From Ligustrum vulgare (taxonomy: Eukaryota; Streptophyta; Magnoliopsida; Lamiales; Oleaceae), in the NCBI GenBank assembly GCA_963555705.1, contig OY743170.1, positions 11,571,096-11,635,095 of the forward strand: a stretch of DNA of 64,000 nucleotides. Reading direction: 5' to 3'. Below are positions 33,137 to 43,869 of the stretch, piece by piece. The first letter of the stretch is position 1. Each line of letters starts with the position of its first letter. Both the position numbers and the translations under genes were made by a program. Below the pieces are notes generated by a model. The model was not told the DNA's origin. It did not search any database and saw only the letters and a list, made by a program, of their open reading frames with translations.

Positions 33137-34878
33137 AGTTAGATCGTAGATGTTAATCATATTCAAATTAGCTATTAGATCATCAAACTCAGGTCTAGAA
33201 AGACCTTTTCTAAAGATATCGACGGTCTGCTCTTTTGTAGGAACATACGTGGAAATGTCTAGCAACCTCTACATATTTGGTTCAATTATGTTGCACATGA
33301 TTGAGTGAGATATTGATGGAGGCTTTATTATCAAATTATAGTTTGACTGGGAGCGTTACCATGACTTGTAGTTCTTCTGGGAGTTTCTTCAACCATAGCA
33401 CTTCACACATACCTTGAGTAACTGCTCTAAATTCAGCTTCTGCATTGCTTAGAGCAACAACATTCTATTTTTTACTTCTCTAGATCACTACATTTCCCCA
33501 AACAAAGTGTAGTAATCGGTAGTGGATCTTCTATAGTACCAGCCTAATATGCATCAGTAAACACTTCTATTCCTTTATTATTAGTTTCCTTGAAGAATAC
33601 TCCTCTTCTAGGTGAGCCCTTAAGATACCTGAGAATATTATACATAGCTTCTAAGTGATCCTCCTTAGGTGAATGCATATGTTGACTTACCAAACTTACC
33701 GAAAATGCAATGTCTGGCCTAGTGTGGGATAGATAAATAAGTTTCCCAACCAATTTCTGGTATCTGTCTCTATCAACAAGTTTCCTTGAATTCTCCGTCC
33801 TTTTTCCTGCTTCAATTGGAGTGGCACTCGGCTTGCATCTCAGCATGCCAGTTTTTGTTAGAAGATCTGAAATATATTTTCTCTGAGACATTCTAATCCC
33901 TTTCTTTGATATGGAAATCTCCATTCCTAAAAAGTATCTCATATGGGCTAAGAGTCATTTTAGTTTTTTGATTTTCCAAATTATCCCCAGTTAGGATAAT
34001 GTTGTCAACATATACGATCAGAATAGTTTTCCTTCCTCCTTCGGCTTGTTTGAAGAATAGAGTATGATCTAACTATCCTTGTTGATATCCTTTCTCTTTT
34101 ATTACCTTGGTGAATCTATCAAACCATGCTCGAGGAGACTGCTTAAAGCCATACAATGATTTTTTGAGTTTGTATACTCTGTTGTTTTCACTTTCTTTAC
34201 TAAATCTTGGTGGCACTTCCATATATATCTCCTCTTATAAGTTACCATTCAAAAAAGCATTATTGATGTCAAGTTGTTGAAGTGGCCAGTCTAGATTAGC
34301 TGCCAAGAATAAGAGAACTCGAATTGTGTTTAATTTTGCAACTAGAGTGAATGTCTCTGCGTAGTCGATGACATAGGTCTTTTAAATCCTTTGGCTACTA
34401 AGAGAGCCTTGTATTTTTTGATGGTTCCATCTTTTTGTATTTTATGGTGAATACCCACTTGCACCCAATAGGTCGTTTTCCTCTCAGTAATTCCATTATT
34501 TTCTAAGTTTCATTCTTGTCCAAGGCTCTCATTTCTTCCATCATTTCCTTTCTCCATTCAGGTATTTTTAGGGCCTCCTGGATATTATTTGGAATTTACG
34601 TACTATTAAGCTTAGAGGTAATGGAGTGGAAGCCTGAAGAAAGATTATTCTAAGATACAAAATTGGAAATGGGATGAAGTGTACACGTACAAGGTTTTTT
34701 CCTAAGTGCTATAGGTAAACCATCATGGGTGAGGAAATTACCTGTATCAGATAATGGCTCATTTACAGTTGGAGTTGTCACCAGGTTAGATTCTTTTGGT
34801 GCTTTTGGTGTGAGACTCTCTTTATGCCTCTATTTTGGCCTCTGTGAATAGACAAGTATATCTTTGCCTACATCTTCC
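33137..34878 (-). pseudogene. Copia reverse transcriptase-RNase H remnant
   Basis: The longest frame (33544-33942, 132 residues) covers the region after the catalytic box: Y-F-L-G-M-E-I, then the P-D-I-A-F-S-V motif and L-R-Y-L-K-G-S, ending in RNase H. To its right, broken frames give K-A-L-L-V-A-K-G and the YVDD region at about 34000 (reading M-L-T-T). To its left (33140-33540) are the RNase H words L-S-N-A-E-A-E-F and W-L-K-K-L. It would make cDNA from the element RNA; the damaged catalytic box and stops rule out activity. Confidence 0.85.
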
Positions 34879-35573
34879 TAGAGGTGTCAATCTCGGTATT
34901 CTGGGTCGGGTTGGCCGGCCAACATAGAAGTCCAGTAACGACCCGCTTAAAAAAAGCCCGCTTGATGCGGGTTTCGGCTCAACCTACAAATTTAGAACTA
35001 CAACCTAGACCTGTCTGCTAGCCCATGCAGGTCGTGGTTCATTCTGATTTGGCCTGTGTGAATAAAAACATAGATTTTTTCATATTTATAGCAATTTTTT
35101 TGACAAATTTCTAAATACAAAATGATTAAAATGATAAATTCATATTTATACCATAAAATATTTACATAGAATTTAAATTTATATTATATGTTACATGAAT
35201 TACTTCTAAATTTGAAAATTTAAATAAAACATAAACAAATAACAATTAAATGCTAAATGTATTTCTAATTACTATTATCAAAGAATATTACGTTTCTTAG
35301 CTATTAGGAAGAAAAAATAAGATTTTGATTTAAAAGTTGTATTAGAATTTGTAGAAGAAGAGAGATTTTCAATGTTACCATATGTAATAAAAACAATTTT
35401 TTTTTTTTTCACTGGCCAACGGGTTAACTGCGGCCCGCGAAGGTTTGACCTGCGAAACCCGCGGATCACAACTTCTTGACCCATGAACCGCCCGCACGGG
35501 TCAGCCTGCGGTCCTGGGTTGATCCGAGCCGATTTTCACGGGTCTGGTCGATCCATCCGTCTTGACTCCTCTA
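34879..35573. mobile_element. hAT-like MITE, TSD CATCTTCC
   Basis: Perfect 8 bp TSD CATCTTCC at 34871-34878 and 35574-35581. Ends TAGAGGTGTCAATCTCGG and, inverted, TAGAGGAGTCAAGACGG. GC-rich subterminal zones with GGGTC/CCCGC words flank an AT-rich middle. No transposase frame. It interrupts the linker between integrase and RT of the minus-strand Copia. Confidence 0.88.
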
Positions 35574-35834
35574 CATCTTCCCTGTGCATTTAAGTGTTCT
35601 TCTGTATATGGCAAACTAGAATGAATAGTAATAGTATCATTATTTTGTTCAGGTTTGAGATATTGTGATGATTCTAAGGGTAAGTGGTCGAAGTCTAAGA
35701 AACGATCTTCATTACAACTACAAGTCTCCCCCTAAGGAGAAGTGTTTTGAAAATAGGTTTTTCTTTTTTTCTTTTTTTCCAAAGAATGTAACATCACGAC
35801 TTATACATACCCTTTTTGTAGATGGATTGTAAAA

Positions 35835-36080
35835 TTAATAACCCTTTTGTGTGGGTGAATAGCCAATAAAAACACGTTTGAGTGTTCGGGGATCTAATTT
35901 GCTTCGATTTTGAGAGTGGTCATGAATAAACGCTGTACATCCGAACACTCTTAGTTGTAGGTGAGAGTATAGGTGTGAAGTTGGGAAAAACCTTTTGTAA
36001 AATTTTGAGTGGGGTTTCGAATGAGAGTACTCTAGGTGTCTATTTTTTTCTTTTTGACGATGCCATTTTGTTGTGGAGTG
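35835..36080 (-). pseudogene. Copia integrase C-terminal part
   Basis: The frame downstream of the solo LTR carries the end of the integrase core (H-T-P-Q-Q-N-G-I-V near 36055-36080 in one frame) and the conserved L-R-V-F-G-C and F-I-G-Y-S segment in the 35835-36050 frame. It continues the 37700-37957 half on the other side of the insertion. Confidence 0.8.
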
Positions 36081-37682
36081 TGTTATCCGAAGAGTAACTA
36101 ACCAATAAGGGGTGAATTGGTTTCTAAAATTTTCGATGAATAATCTCAAACTTAAAACCAATAAATACAAGTATAAACATTTAGGGTAACAAGAGATGCA
36201 AAGTAACTCAACTATTAATATAGTATGCTATAAAGATGGAAACTTAAATAATAAAGCAAGTATAATACTTAGAGATAGTATTGCACAATATAGATTGATA
36301 GAAAATAGTAAATGCAATGTGAGTAAGTAAAAGGGATTAGATGATGCAAATGATATTTTAAGGAGGTTCAATCAAACGACTCGATCTACGTCCTCCATTA
36401 CCAAACTCTTCGTCCCGAGTAAGGCCAAATTCACTATAATGATAACTTACAACAAGGGGTACCAATCCTTAAGTGACTTGTAACAATGAGCACTTATCTT
36501 TAAGTGTCTTACAATAAGGAGCACTTAACCTTAGATGACTTACAACAATGAGCACATATACTTAACGACAATCGAGTTTTCACAAGGCTCTTGAAACCAC
36601 CAAATATAAATGATAACTTTTACAAGTAAAAGAACTCTCTTCAACAAATGATATTTAAATCAAGTATCAAGAGAGTTTGGATAACACTTCAATAGATGGT
36701 AATCAATTTAGCTCAAGTGTTGTTTGAAAGACTTTGATGAATGAAGAACAAAAGATGAAATAAGTAGGATATTTGAATCAAAGCTTTTAACCAAAATAAT
36801 CTCTCTTAACAAGTAATACAAGTTAAGTATAAAGAGATATTTTCACTTTAATAAAAGTGTTTGGTAAAGAGAAATTTTTGTAAAGAAGAAATGAGAATAA
36901 ATAAGCTTGAAAAGTTTTCTTACCCACTTGGAATATTTGATGAAATAGATGAAGAAATATTCAATCAGTCAAGAGATTCATTTGTAATCAATGAAATAAA
37001 ATTTAATACAATGTAGACTCAATGATTTTCTCAATCAATTTCTCTCTTAAATACTCTTGTAAGTTGGTGTAATTAAATGCAAAAGAGAATGCTATTTATA
37101 GAACAAATTTTGCACATTCTGACTCTTGAGATTGGCCTCGTTTGATGCGGTCGACCTCATTGGTCATGCGGTTGACCGGTGCAGTAGACCTCTTTCTTCA
37201 TGCGTTTGTCAGAGGTTTTGATCAAATTTGATTTTCTAAGTTTGAAAACATTATGAAAGAGTGTTTAAAAGATCTTGAAAGTTTTACTTGAGTTTTTAAG
37301 TGCATTGCCAAAGATTGATGTGTTAACCTTACATTTGAGACGCAATTGTAAATGCTCAATTATTTTTATGCTTCACCGCTTGGTTTTCATGCTATCATTC
37401 TTTGAATCTTGAATCATATAAGCTTGAATTCTTGATCTTCATGTCATTGCTTTGAATCTTGATGTAAAAAACCTTCATTTTGATCTTCCCATAATCTTCT
37501 TTCTTCGATCTTGATCATCGTATCTTGTATTTTATTTTTTTTTATCTTCAAGAGATGGTTTGTACTTTGAATGCTTTAAAGATTATCATTACATAAAATA
37601 CTTGAGGCACATTTATCAATAACATGATATAATCTTGTTTCTTATAATCAAAACAATAAGATAAAGTTAAACATAGGTCAAC
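36081..37682. mobile_element. Probable solo LTR, about 1.6 kb
   Basis: Integrase is interrupted between its S-S-C-V-N-T-P and H-T-P-Q-Q-N-G words. The inserted DNA begins TGTTATCCGAAG and ends AGGTCAAC, flanked by GGAGTG at 36075-36080 and 37683-37688. There is no internal coding region, and the TGTT start plus 5-6 bp TSD suggests a solo LTR left by recombination. It includes three copies of a 'gagcacttatctttaagtg'-like word around 36480-36560. The terminal CA is not exact, so the class is inferred. Confidence 0.6.
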
Positions 37683-37699
37683 GGAGTGTTGACACATGA

Positions 37700-37957
37700 A
37701 CTTTGATGGCTTATTCCATTTGTACTCAAATAATCCCCCAATATAGAATTGAAATATTAGGTGCCATTATCACTACGTAGAATTTTGATTTGAGTTTGAA
37801 ATTGTGTTTGGACCATGAAATGGGAATTTTTTAATACATCATGAACTTCATTTTTTTTTTCTGTTAGAAGGTAGACCCAAATAACTCGAGTATGATCATC
37901 GATAAAAGTGACGAACCATTTTTTGTGATTAAAGTATGAATATGAGAAGGACCCCAT
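37700..37957 (-). pseudogene. Copia integrase N-terminal/core part
   Basis: Contains F-V-T-F-I-D-D-H-T-R with the first catalytic aspartate and L-R-S-D-N-G-T with the second, so two DDE residues are still present. The frame has an in-frame stop just after the second motif and is then cut by the solo LTR. Confidence 0.85.
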
Positions 37958-38128
37958 AAGTCGCTATGTATCATAGTGAAATGTTTTGATAGTTGGTATT
38001 TGGACTGTGGAAATGAAGTGCGTTGATGTTTAGCAAATTGACAAATTTCACATTGAAATGTAAAATTCTTTTATTAGAGCAAATAGAAGGAAACAACTAA
38101 CTCAAATACTGATAATTTGGATGACCCA

Positions 38129-38665
38129 TCAAAAATGCCATAACATAAGTTCACTACTTTTAGATAGAGATGCGAAATTACAAATTGAAATCTGAAGTTG
38201 TCCATTCTTGGCTTCATTAAGGTAATAGAGTCCATCACACTCCATCACACTACCAATCGTCTTCCTCGATGACCGGTCTTGAAAAACATAACAAGTGGGA
38301 AAGAAAGTAGCAAAACGGTTAGAATTCTTTGTCAACTAACTAATAGACATTAAATTGCAAGACAGATTTGAACTTGAAGAACGGGTGTTATTGTTACGAA
38401 ATATGACTTTTAGATTACCGGCACTAGACGAGTATGTGGAAAAATATTTGTAACTACCAGTCATATGGTCAAAGGCACCAGAGTCAACAACCCAAGAATT
38501 TTCAATTTGGGAAGTTATATTTAGTTGCATTAAGGGATTACCTTTGTGGGCTAATAAGCCCCGAAGACATATTAGAGGAACAACTAGACATTTGAGAATT
38601 TGAAAACATTTTGTATAGCTGCTCCATTTTCTCACGATTGAATATGCCATTGGATTGGTTATCAA
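38129..38665 (-). pseudogene. Copia protease and pre-integrase remnant
   Basis: The frame at 38336-38665 has W-V-V-D-S-G-A-F-D-H-M-T, an intact D-S-G retropepsin motif. The 38129-38335 frame continues with the Copia protease C-terminus and the Y-Y-L-N region leading to L-W-H-F (pre-integrase, normally L-W-H-x-R-L-G-H). A stop separates them. Confidence 0.8.
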
Positions 38666-38948
38666 TTGAGGCTCGATATCCCCGATCTTTGATATACTGT
38701 TTTGGTTTGGTTTCCAGTCAAGTGGCTGTTGATGTAAATCCTAGCAATCATCTATTTTGTGTCCGATCTTGCGACAATCCTCATATCAGGGCCTTCTTTT
38801 TTTTTTTTTTGATTTGGGCTTGACCCATTAAACATACTAGTCGATCCATTTGCTTTCGATCCAGACCCAATTGAAGCTCCTAGCCTATGTCCACAATTTT
38901 TTTTAGACCCAACAGCTTCTGGCCTATTAAAATGAAGTTCGCTCGTTT

Positions 38949-39729
38949 TTAAGGAAAATCCTTCGGCCCATTTGTCCCAAGCCCATTCGTTCTCTTCTCC
39001 TTCAACGTCACGGTCCGACGACTTTCTTCCCTTCTCACCTTTATGAAGAATTCACAAGGGGATATCAATGGATTTCTTCCAAGAACCCTTTCTCTAACCT
39101 CATCAAGATCGCGATTAAGTTTTTCCAGAAACTCAAAAACTCTTTCATTTTCGAGCCTTTTTTGTCCTTCACGCTGTCGTCTACAAATTCCCAATCTTCT
39201 TCTATACTATGATCAAGTTTTTGCCACAGAGCACTCATCTCCATGTAATAGTCTATAACCTCCTTCTCCCCTTGGTTCATCTTCCATTATCTTGTTTTGA
39301 TTTCGAAGATTCGAGAGGGACTTCCCACATCAAAATAGGTCTCTCGAACTGTGTCCCAAACATCTTTCGCCATCGACAAGAAGATATAGGTTATTTCAAT
39401 GGAAGGTTTCATGGACAAGCCAAGCAGTCACCATCGAGTTCTCGGACTTCCACTTTTGCAGAGGAACAATGTTGGTTGAGGCTGACTTCTCATTCTCAAC
39501 GGTAAGGAACCCTAATTTTCCCTTGCCATCAATCACTAGTTTAATCGATTGAGCACATTCTCGATAATTATTTCCATTTAATTTCTCCACAGTAAGTTGG
39601 AAGGATGAATTATTGAGTCCACTTGGACTCATGGTGGAGATCTCCTCTGTTTCAATATTTGATTTTCTAGAGGACTCTGACACTTTCCTTAGACTTTTTG
39701 TCATTTTAGCACGAACTTGAATAGATCCA
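38949..39729 (-). pseudogene. Copia gag remnant
   Basis: 39396-39720 carries the gag N-terminus (V-E-K-L-N-G-N-N-Y-R-E-C-A-Q-S-I). The next frames (39065-39280 and 38949-39194) hold Y-Y-x-E-M-S-A-L-W-Q-K-L-D and the following helix, one base out of register. The zinc knuckle region around 38720-38800 is decayed to fragments. A run of T near 38798-38810 marks slippage. Confidence 0.75.
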
Positions 39730-39741
39730 GCTCTGATACCA
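39730..39741 (-). other. Primer binding site of minus-strand Copia
   Basis: Minus strand TGGTATCAGAGC, exact initiator tRNA-Met complement, directly at the LTR end. Confidence 0.9.
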
Positions 39742-39937
39742 TGAAAGAAATAGTATTGAAAATGTAGAATTTCTTGATTATTGAATGAAAAGAGCATACA
39801 ATTTATAGTTATAATGTACACCTAAATATGGAAAATGAATAAATCACAATCACCTAAGATAACCTACAATCAATCCCCTAAAATCAATCATATGTAAAAA
39901 GGAAATCAAAAATTCACATGTAAACGAGATTTCAGCA
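39742..39937 (-). repeat. 5' LTR of minus-strand Copia
   Basis: 196 bp partner of 32935-33126; on the plus strand TGAAAGAAATAG...GATTTCAGCA. Differences from the partner are mostly small indels near 39829-39850 and 39900. Confidence 0.9.
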
Positions 39938-39942
39938 CCAAC

Positions 39943-40303
39943 CTAATGCACATCAGATGTCCATAGGATCTGGGTATAACAATTATAGTACAGGGAGTTC
40001 TTCTACACTCAACTATTAGCCAGTCATGCCAGCAACTAATTTATTTTCTCACCAGCCAACTGTATTCAGTTTCTCAAGATTCTTTAGAGCAACCATCCAT
40101 CTCAAACATCTTTGGTATATCCCCTTCTGTACCAAGTCATGTTTAGATTATTGTACTAGTGTTACACATCATTTTTGCCACAATATAAACATGTTTACTT
40201 CAATCTAAACATTTGTTTTTGCTTCATATATGACTATGCTTACTGGTTAATATGCTGATATAATTAAAGTTGGAACAATAAGGCTTAATCCTCAAGTTAT
40301 GCT
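39943..40303 (+). pseudogene. Copia gag-protease linker remnant
   Basis: Continues the reading of the interrupted plus-strand Copia after the nested element: a glycine- and serine-rich stretch (S-I-G-S-G-Y-N-N-Y) and Q-P-T-V blocks typical between knuckle and protease. The protease catalytic motif is not visible and the region is full of stops. Confidence 0.5.
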
Positions 40304-41248
40304 TAGGAATGACAATGGATTGGATATGGGTCGGGTTTGTGGAAACCATACCCTACTCGCTAGAGATATATAAAATCCATACCCTACTCATATATAGAGG
40401 TGCGGATTCGAGACGGGTATGCTTTTATACCCATTTAAATCCTGTTATGTATTTTAATTTTAATAATTTTTTTTTTCATTGGTGAAGCTTCAAAATCTCA
40501 TTCAACTAGCTAAGGACTATCTTTGACAGGAGGACTAGACATTTTCAAAACACTCTTTATATCTCTATAAAATTAAAAGACAAAGGAAACCTTATTAGAT
40601 AAATATAAGGCTGTTCTACCTATGAACTTTTTTTATGTGAAAAATATTATACAGGTTAGTTGAAAACAAAAAATTTATATACACAAGTTACTATAATTGG
40701 CACTTCTAAGAAGATAACTTCATTTAATAAGATGAACTCATCCATGGTTTATATTGAATCAGTGATTAACATATTAATAGATTATAGACTATAGACTATT
40801 AAAAAAAAAATTTAGGATGTTAAAATTTAAATACAATAATTTTTTTAAGGGAATTAATGGGCATATGGGTCGAGCATGAATTTTTCTACAATATCCATAT
40901 TCGACCCATACCTATATCGGGTTTCTAAATTTATACCCATACCCTACCTACAAATCCATTTATTAAGGTAATCTCTGTCCATTTGTATCGGGTACCCAAC
41001 GGGTTTCGTGTTCGTAGGTATTATTGTCAATCCCAAATTATGCTATTGGATAATTTTTAAGGGAATTAATGGGTATATGGGTCGATCATGACTATTTCTA
41101 CAATACCTATATCTGACCCATACTCATATCGGGTTTCTAAATTTACACCCATACCCTACCTACAAATCCATTTATTAAGGTAATCTCTGTCCATTTGTAT
41201 CGGGAACCCAATGGGTTTCATGTTCGTATGTATTATTGTCAATCCCTA
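40304..41248. mobile_element. hAT-like MITE, TSD GTTATGCT, with duplicated right end
   Basis: Perfect TSD GTTATGCT at 40296-40303 and 41249-41256. Ends TAGGAATGACAATGG and, inverted, TAGGGATTGACAAT. A second, internal right end with flanking ATTATGCTATTGGA lies at 41028-41049. No coding region. The element sits in the protease region of the plus-strand Copia. Confidence 0.85.
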
Positions 41249-41262
41249 GTTATGCTATTGGA
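40837..41262. repeat. Tandem duplication of the MITE right end plus flank
   Basis: 40837-41049 and 41050-41262 are direct repeats of about 213 bp, each running from ATAATTTTT through the MITE terminus into host TATGCTATTGGA. Mismatches are few (about 15-20 by eye). Confidence 0.85.
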
Positions 41263-41600
41263 AGTTCTCTATGTTCCAAATTCCCAATACAATACGGTTT
41301 CCATCAGTTGTCTCACTAAAGAGACTGTTTAAGGGGACATCTCTTCAAATTAGGAAGGTTGACAGGTAATCTCTACCATCTTAGCATGGATAACAACTTG
41401 AATGGCTTGAAGGATAAAGATTAAGAAGTTCTTTCAAGAATTTGTGTATCTGTAACTTCAAACAATTATGGTTTCTTAGATTTGGTCATTCCTTTCTTGT
41501 AATATTACAAAAGCAAGATAGGTATTTAGTTTTCAATAACTGCTTGGAGAAGGAATCTCATTGTTCTATATTTTAGTCAGATTAATTCACATGTAATACA
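41257..41600 (+). pseudogene. Copia protease-end and pre-integrase trace
   Basis: L-E-V-L-Y-V-P-N-S-Q-Y-N-T-V-S-I-S-C-L-T-K at 41267-41329 is the conserved segment that ends the Copia protease. Farther on only traces remain. Homology fades near 41600. Confidence 0.65.
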
Positions 41601-42589
41601 AAATATATGAATGGAGTAAATGCATTATGATTTATTTAAATAAATATAACTTCACGAATTAATACATCATGCTCTAAATAATTTATCATTTCAAACTGAA
41701 CGCATAATGCAATTTGCCTAAATTAACTGTATTTTTAAAATATCTGTACTGGGAAAAAATTTCCTCATTAGTTACTCATATCTGCTTAATAATGTTTCGC
41801 TTTATTTATCCTTCTTGGTAGGCTTTAAATACTCATTTTATATCATCATTCTGGGAACGGCATTTAAACATACCTCGTTGTCGTGGAAGATGATCTTAAG
41901 TGATTTTTCATCGTCGTTACAGTAAGCAGGCTTTTCGTAGAGCCGAACATCTCAAAGTTTCATTGCACATTTTTCTTCGAACGGATTAATATCGCTAACC
42001 ATGCTGAATATTGGCCCCATTATTCCAGAACTTCGATCGGATCATTGAACAGTGAATGATGAAAAGTTAGATTGGTATGAAAAATAATTTTTAAGGCGGT
42101 ATTCACACGGATAGATAATGTATTGTAGAAAGAAATACTCACCTATGTACCGATTAAAGAAAACAACAGAAGTAGAACTTGTAAATTTGTTTACACGGTC
42201 CGATTATATAGAAAAACAGAAGCCTGGACGTTTAATTTTATTTTTCCAATCAAGAAATGCATTGTGCCACTACAAATAATATGAAAATATAGTCAAGCAT
42301 GCAATACACGTAAAACACAAATAGAGGAGATGTGATGTGATGTCGTTTAATTTAAAAAGAAATGGTTTCATTCTTTTTTAAACAATACAAAAACAATTGC
42401 ACAAATAACCGCAGATGCACAGCCGATTAAATGCCTTCATTCTGGAAAGCATGCAAAACCAGCTGCAAATGCTAAAGCCTAGACTGCATATGCAACAAAA
42501 ATCATGCAACACTCAAGCAGTTACATTCGGGAAAGGGGGAACAAATAAATAAATAAATAAATAAAATCCAGAAATATTAAGTTGAAATT
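41601..42589. other. Unassigned stretch
   Basis: No supported gene. The part 41860-42060 is less AT-rich and could be old gene or UTR sequence. A (AAAT)n microsatellite lies at 42545-42565. It probably includes the body of the minus-strand Helitron whose 5' end is at 42637, but no 3' end was found. Confidence 0.35.
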
Positions 42590-42637
42590 GGAGGGAAAAA
42601 GCTATGAGGGCTATTTTGTTATAATAGATAGTATAGA
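42590..42637 (-). mobile_element. Orphan Helitron 5' terminus, minus strand
   Basis: On the minus strand, A then TCTATACTATCTATTATAAC, followed by AAAATAGCCCTC, a typical plant Helitron 5' end. A matching CTAG hairpin end to the left was not found, so extent and completeness are unknown. Confidence 0.5.
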
Positions 42638-43595
42638 TATGTATATTAATTTACATAATGAAACGATTTTCTCGCCATAAACGAAAGTCTTAGCCTAGCA
42701 CAACGATACACAATCTTGACATTGTGACCGTCGACGATCTTCAATCAACGATTTACAATCACTGGCTGCTATAGCTGGATTAAATTCTTGGATCCACCAC
42801 TATCTACGAACTCCATCACCATCACCATCACGAGTGAGAATTCATGGTTTCATCTTTCACGCTTCTGAATTTGAATCCATACCCTAGTTTCATATCATCA
42901 TCTAATGAGGAATTCAATAGCATGAAGAGACCAAATTCGAGATGAACATGCACGACAACAATGATGTTGCAAATTTCCACCTTAAGCCAAATAAAATTAC
43001 AATTCTGGCAAAGATAGTAATGCATATTTGTTTCGTAGTGTATAATTGGTGGTGGTGGTGTCACATGGTTTAATACGTTACAATTTCAAAAAATTACATA
43101 CACACTGTAACAATAATAACATACATCGTAAATTGTAATTTCACATAAATTACATATATAGTAATATGTTTGAAATATAAATCACCATAAAACTACAGAA
43201 AATTACATACAATGTAAAAGAAACAAAATTGATTCTTCACAGGATGGCGTGTGGGCTTAACGTAACGCCTTACAATTTGTTCATTTATTTATTTATTTAT
43301 TTTTATTAAAAACAGGTAAACGGTCAACTAAAGGTGAATGTTGCTGACAGTTACCTTTAGGTGACCTTTTTTGTGTTCGTTGCATTGACAACGACCACGT
43401 TAATTTTTTTTTTTGGTACACTATATATATGTTCAAATTCTCAACAAGATTTCAACACCAAATTATTTCCATACTCTCCACAATTTCAATGAAATTATTT
43501 TTTCAACAAGATTTCAACACCAAATTACTTTTATACTCTCCACAATGTCAATGAAATTATCTTTTCTTCATCTTTGTTCCGAAATTCGACAGTAA
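42638..43595. other. Spacer with small repeats
   Basis: No gene supported. Features are a (TTTA)n run at 43279-43300, repeated 'acatacanngta' words at 43095-43215, and a 66 bp tandem duplication at 43434-43567 (aacaagatttcaacaccaaa twice). Confidence 0.5.
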
Positions 43596-43869
43596 ATGAA
43601 TAGCGAAAGTGACGTGTTTGTACTACAAGTAACTCCAAATCTACTTCCACGGGAAGGACATAGATTCTTTTCAATTAATGAAGCATTCAAATTCTACAAT
43701 ATGTATGCTAAAGCAGGCGGATTTAGCATGCGTTATCATAGTAGTAAGAAGAGAGTTGACACTGGAGAGATTTGGTGGAAGCAATTTACTTGTGCAAAAC
43801 AAGGGAAAACCACTCTTCGATGGCAGAATGACAAAAAGCACAAAAAACCAAGGACCGAAGAGAGAAATT
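43596..43869 (+). pseudogene. FAR1/FHY3-type DNA-binding domain fragment
   Basis: The frame begins at an ATG at 43596 and shows G-H-R-F-F-S-I-N-E-A-F-K-F-Y-N-x-Y-A followed by G-G-F-S-M-R and the K-Q-F-T-C-A-K-Q-G segment, the hallmark of the FAR1 domain, a WRKY-like zinc module shared by FAR1/FRS transcription factors and the Mutator-like transposases from which they derive. Only this N-terminal domain is present; homology stops where the Tat Gypsy LTR begins. It may be an interrupted FRS gene or transposase. Confidence 0.75.

Larger units (their letters stand above)
32935..39937 (-). mobile_element. Complete Copia retrotransposon, minus strand, nested
   Basis: LTRs of 192 and 196 bp (32935-33126 and 39742-39937), TSD CCAAT/CCAAC (32930-32934 and 39938-39942), primer site 39730-39741. 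Domain order on the minus strand is gag, PR, IN, RT, RNase H. Internal later insertions are a hAT-like MITE (34879-35573) and a probable solo LTR (36081-37682). The host is the gag of an opposite-strand Copia. Multiple stops show it is dead, though RT-RNase H is one of the better preserved in the window. Confidence 0.92.
30906..41600 (+). mobile_element. Decayed Copia retrotransposon, plus strand, multiply interrupted
   Basis: The 5' LTR (30906-31916, itself carrying a hAT-like insertion) is followed by a primer site TGGTGTTAGAGC (31917-31928), gag with a CCHC knuckle (31964-32890), and after a 7 kb nested Copia by the region between gag and protease (39943-40303), a hAT-like MITE, then protease-end and pre-integrase traces (41257-41600). 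RT, RNase H and a 3' LTR were not found. The right limit is approximate. Confidence 0.7.
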
